Positions 5,689 through 6,399 of a stretch of 6,399 bases of DNA are shown in pieces. How positions within the stretch are numbered: position 1 is the stretch's first letter; each line of letters opens with the position of its first letter. A program made the position numbers and the translations under genes. The DNA is from a candidate division TA06 bacterium DG_78. Lineage in GTDB: Bacteria; Hydrothermota; Tepidihabitantia; SM23-42. The stretch covers positions 1-6,399 of the forward strand of contig LJNI01000131.1 in assembly GCA_001303225.1 (NCBI GenBank), read 5' to 3'. The notes under the pieces are model-generated. The model was not told the DNA's origin, ran no database searches, and saw only the letters and a program-made list of their open reading frames with translations.

Positions 5689-6399
5689 ATGAAAAGGTTA
5701 TTTTACAAAAATATATTGATATCCCGATGTTTATCCATAACGGCCTTTATTTTATCATTGTGTTTTTCTTTTCAGTTACCTGTCTATGGTAATGAGATAG
5801 AAATTCCCTCGGCTGACCACGAAATTGAAAATAAAGTGCCGTTTGAAACCGTTAAAAAAGTAGCTCGGTTGAAAGCTGAGATACTATGGGGTGAAGTGGT
5901 TTCAGGACCTATCATGCCTTTTTCAGATATTGATGGGAAATTGACGGCTTACCTCTTTATGTTTTACACTGGCGATGGTCAATTTCCATCTATTCAGGAA
6001 ATAAGTAAAAAGATAACAGAAACTACCTCAAAAAAATCTCAGCTACAAAATGCCGAAGAGAACTGGCAACAGGATTTCGGATATATAGTACTGGCAGCAA
6101 CATATGACCAAATTCCAATAATAGAATACGCAAATCACCTCTCTCAATACTATCTTTGTTATGAAAAAGCAAAAGTAATTGCCCGCCTAAAACTAGGCAA
6201 TGTGCATCCGAGATTAATTCATATCTATTACGGCGGTCCATTAGAACAGTGGTTTGAATTTGTTGGAGGAGGGAAGACGATACTCATCGATGCATTTACG
6301 ATGATGCCATATGTAAAAGAGCAATTGGTCAAGGTCAGGGACCGCAGTGATGGCGTCGAAAATGATATTAAAGGAAGAGTTGAAAAAGCATGGATGATA
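5689..6399 (+). CDS. Exported protein of unknown function, 3' end beyond the window (possible peptidase prodomain)
   Basis: The frame is open for 237 codons to the last base with no stop, so the gene is truncated by the window edge. The N-terminus is a Sec-type signal peptide: basic MKRLFYKNILISR (1-13), a hydrophobic core (about 14-30) and a likely cleavage after VYG (32-34). There is no lipobox; Cys25 is preceded by Leu. The mature part has a helical region with ETVKKVARLKAEILWGEV (53-70), then IDGKLTAYLFMF (81-92), FGYIVLAATYD (130-140), IPIIEYANHLSQYY (142-155), HPRLIHIYYGGPLEQWFEF (173-191) and GKTILIDAF (195-203). The pattern of an AYxF strand, an FGYIV strand and an aromatic YYGGPxxxWFEF stretch resembles N-terminal prodomains of secreted C10/C39-like cysteine peptidases as I remember them. 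That is a weak inference, and no catalytic residue lies inside the window. It has its own promoter and RBS. Confidence 0.75.
   Translation, partial: MKRLFYKNILISRCLSITAFILSLCFSFQLPVYGNEIEIPSADHEIENKVPFETVKKVARLKAEILWGEVVSGPIMPFSDIDGKLTAYLFMFYTGDGQFPSIQEISKKITETTSKKSQLQNAEENWQQDFGYIVLAATYDQIPIIEYANHLSQYYLCYEKAKVIARLKLGNVHPRLIHIYYGGPLEQWFEFVGGGKTILIDAFTMMPYVKEQLVKVRDRSDGVENDIKGRVEKAWMI

Noticed and set aside
5752..5763. Possible lipoprotein lipobox around Cys25 (LSLC) of the exported protein
   Set aside because: The residue before Cys is Leu rather than Gly, Ala or Ser, and a signal peptidase I type site at VYG (32-34) fits better.

Overview
This window looks like chromosomal DNA from an AT-rich bacterium (roughly 40% GC by eye). 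It has near-consensus sigma70-type promoters, strong AGGAGG-type ribosome binding sites and three complete plus one truncated gene, all on the + strand. The gene set is a cyclic-2,3-diphosphoglycerate-synthetase-like GTPase, pyruvate phosphate dikinase, an MFS transporter and an exported protein. It would suit an anaerobic or thermophilic bacterium, possibly of a little-cultured phylum such as WOR-3 (Stahlbacteria) or Cloacimonadota. That placement is a guess from protein flavour and no marker gene is present. I see no mobile element, CRISPR array, tRNA, rRNA or phage gene.

Layout. 1-160: non-coding leader with a clear promoter (108-136) and a strong RBS. 161-1474: COG2403-type GTPase. 1475-1514: 40-nt gap with a small AT-rich hairpin touching the next RBS. 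1515-4277: full-length pyruvate phosphate dikinase with all catalytic residues and a polybasic C-terminal tail. 4278-4374: 97-nt gap with a palindrome and an imperfect 42-nt inverted repeat, but no good promoter or RBS. 4375-5577: 12-TM-type MFS transporter. 5578-5688: gap with an inverted repeat and then a consensus promoter almost fused to the RBS of the next gene. 5689-6399: start of an exported protein that runs off the window.

How the genes may work together. The GTPase and the dikinase are probably co-transcribed from the promoter at 108-136. The dikinase interconverts pyruvate and phosphoenolpyruvate using AMP/PPi versus ATP/Pi. The only characterised relatives of the GTPase make cyclic 2,3-diphosphoglycerate from a neighbouring glycolytic intermediate, so a link to lower glycolysis or gluconeogenesis is plausible but unproven. 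The MFS gene may be expressed by read-through or by an atypical promoter. The last gene has its own promoter and is a separate unit.

I do not see a clearly new multi-gene system. The best leads are the GTPase/dikinase pairing, the uncharacterised exported domain at the right edge, the polybasic tail of the dikinase and the unusual expression signals.
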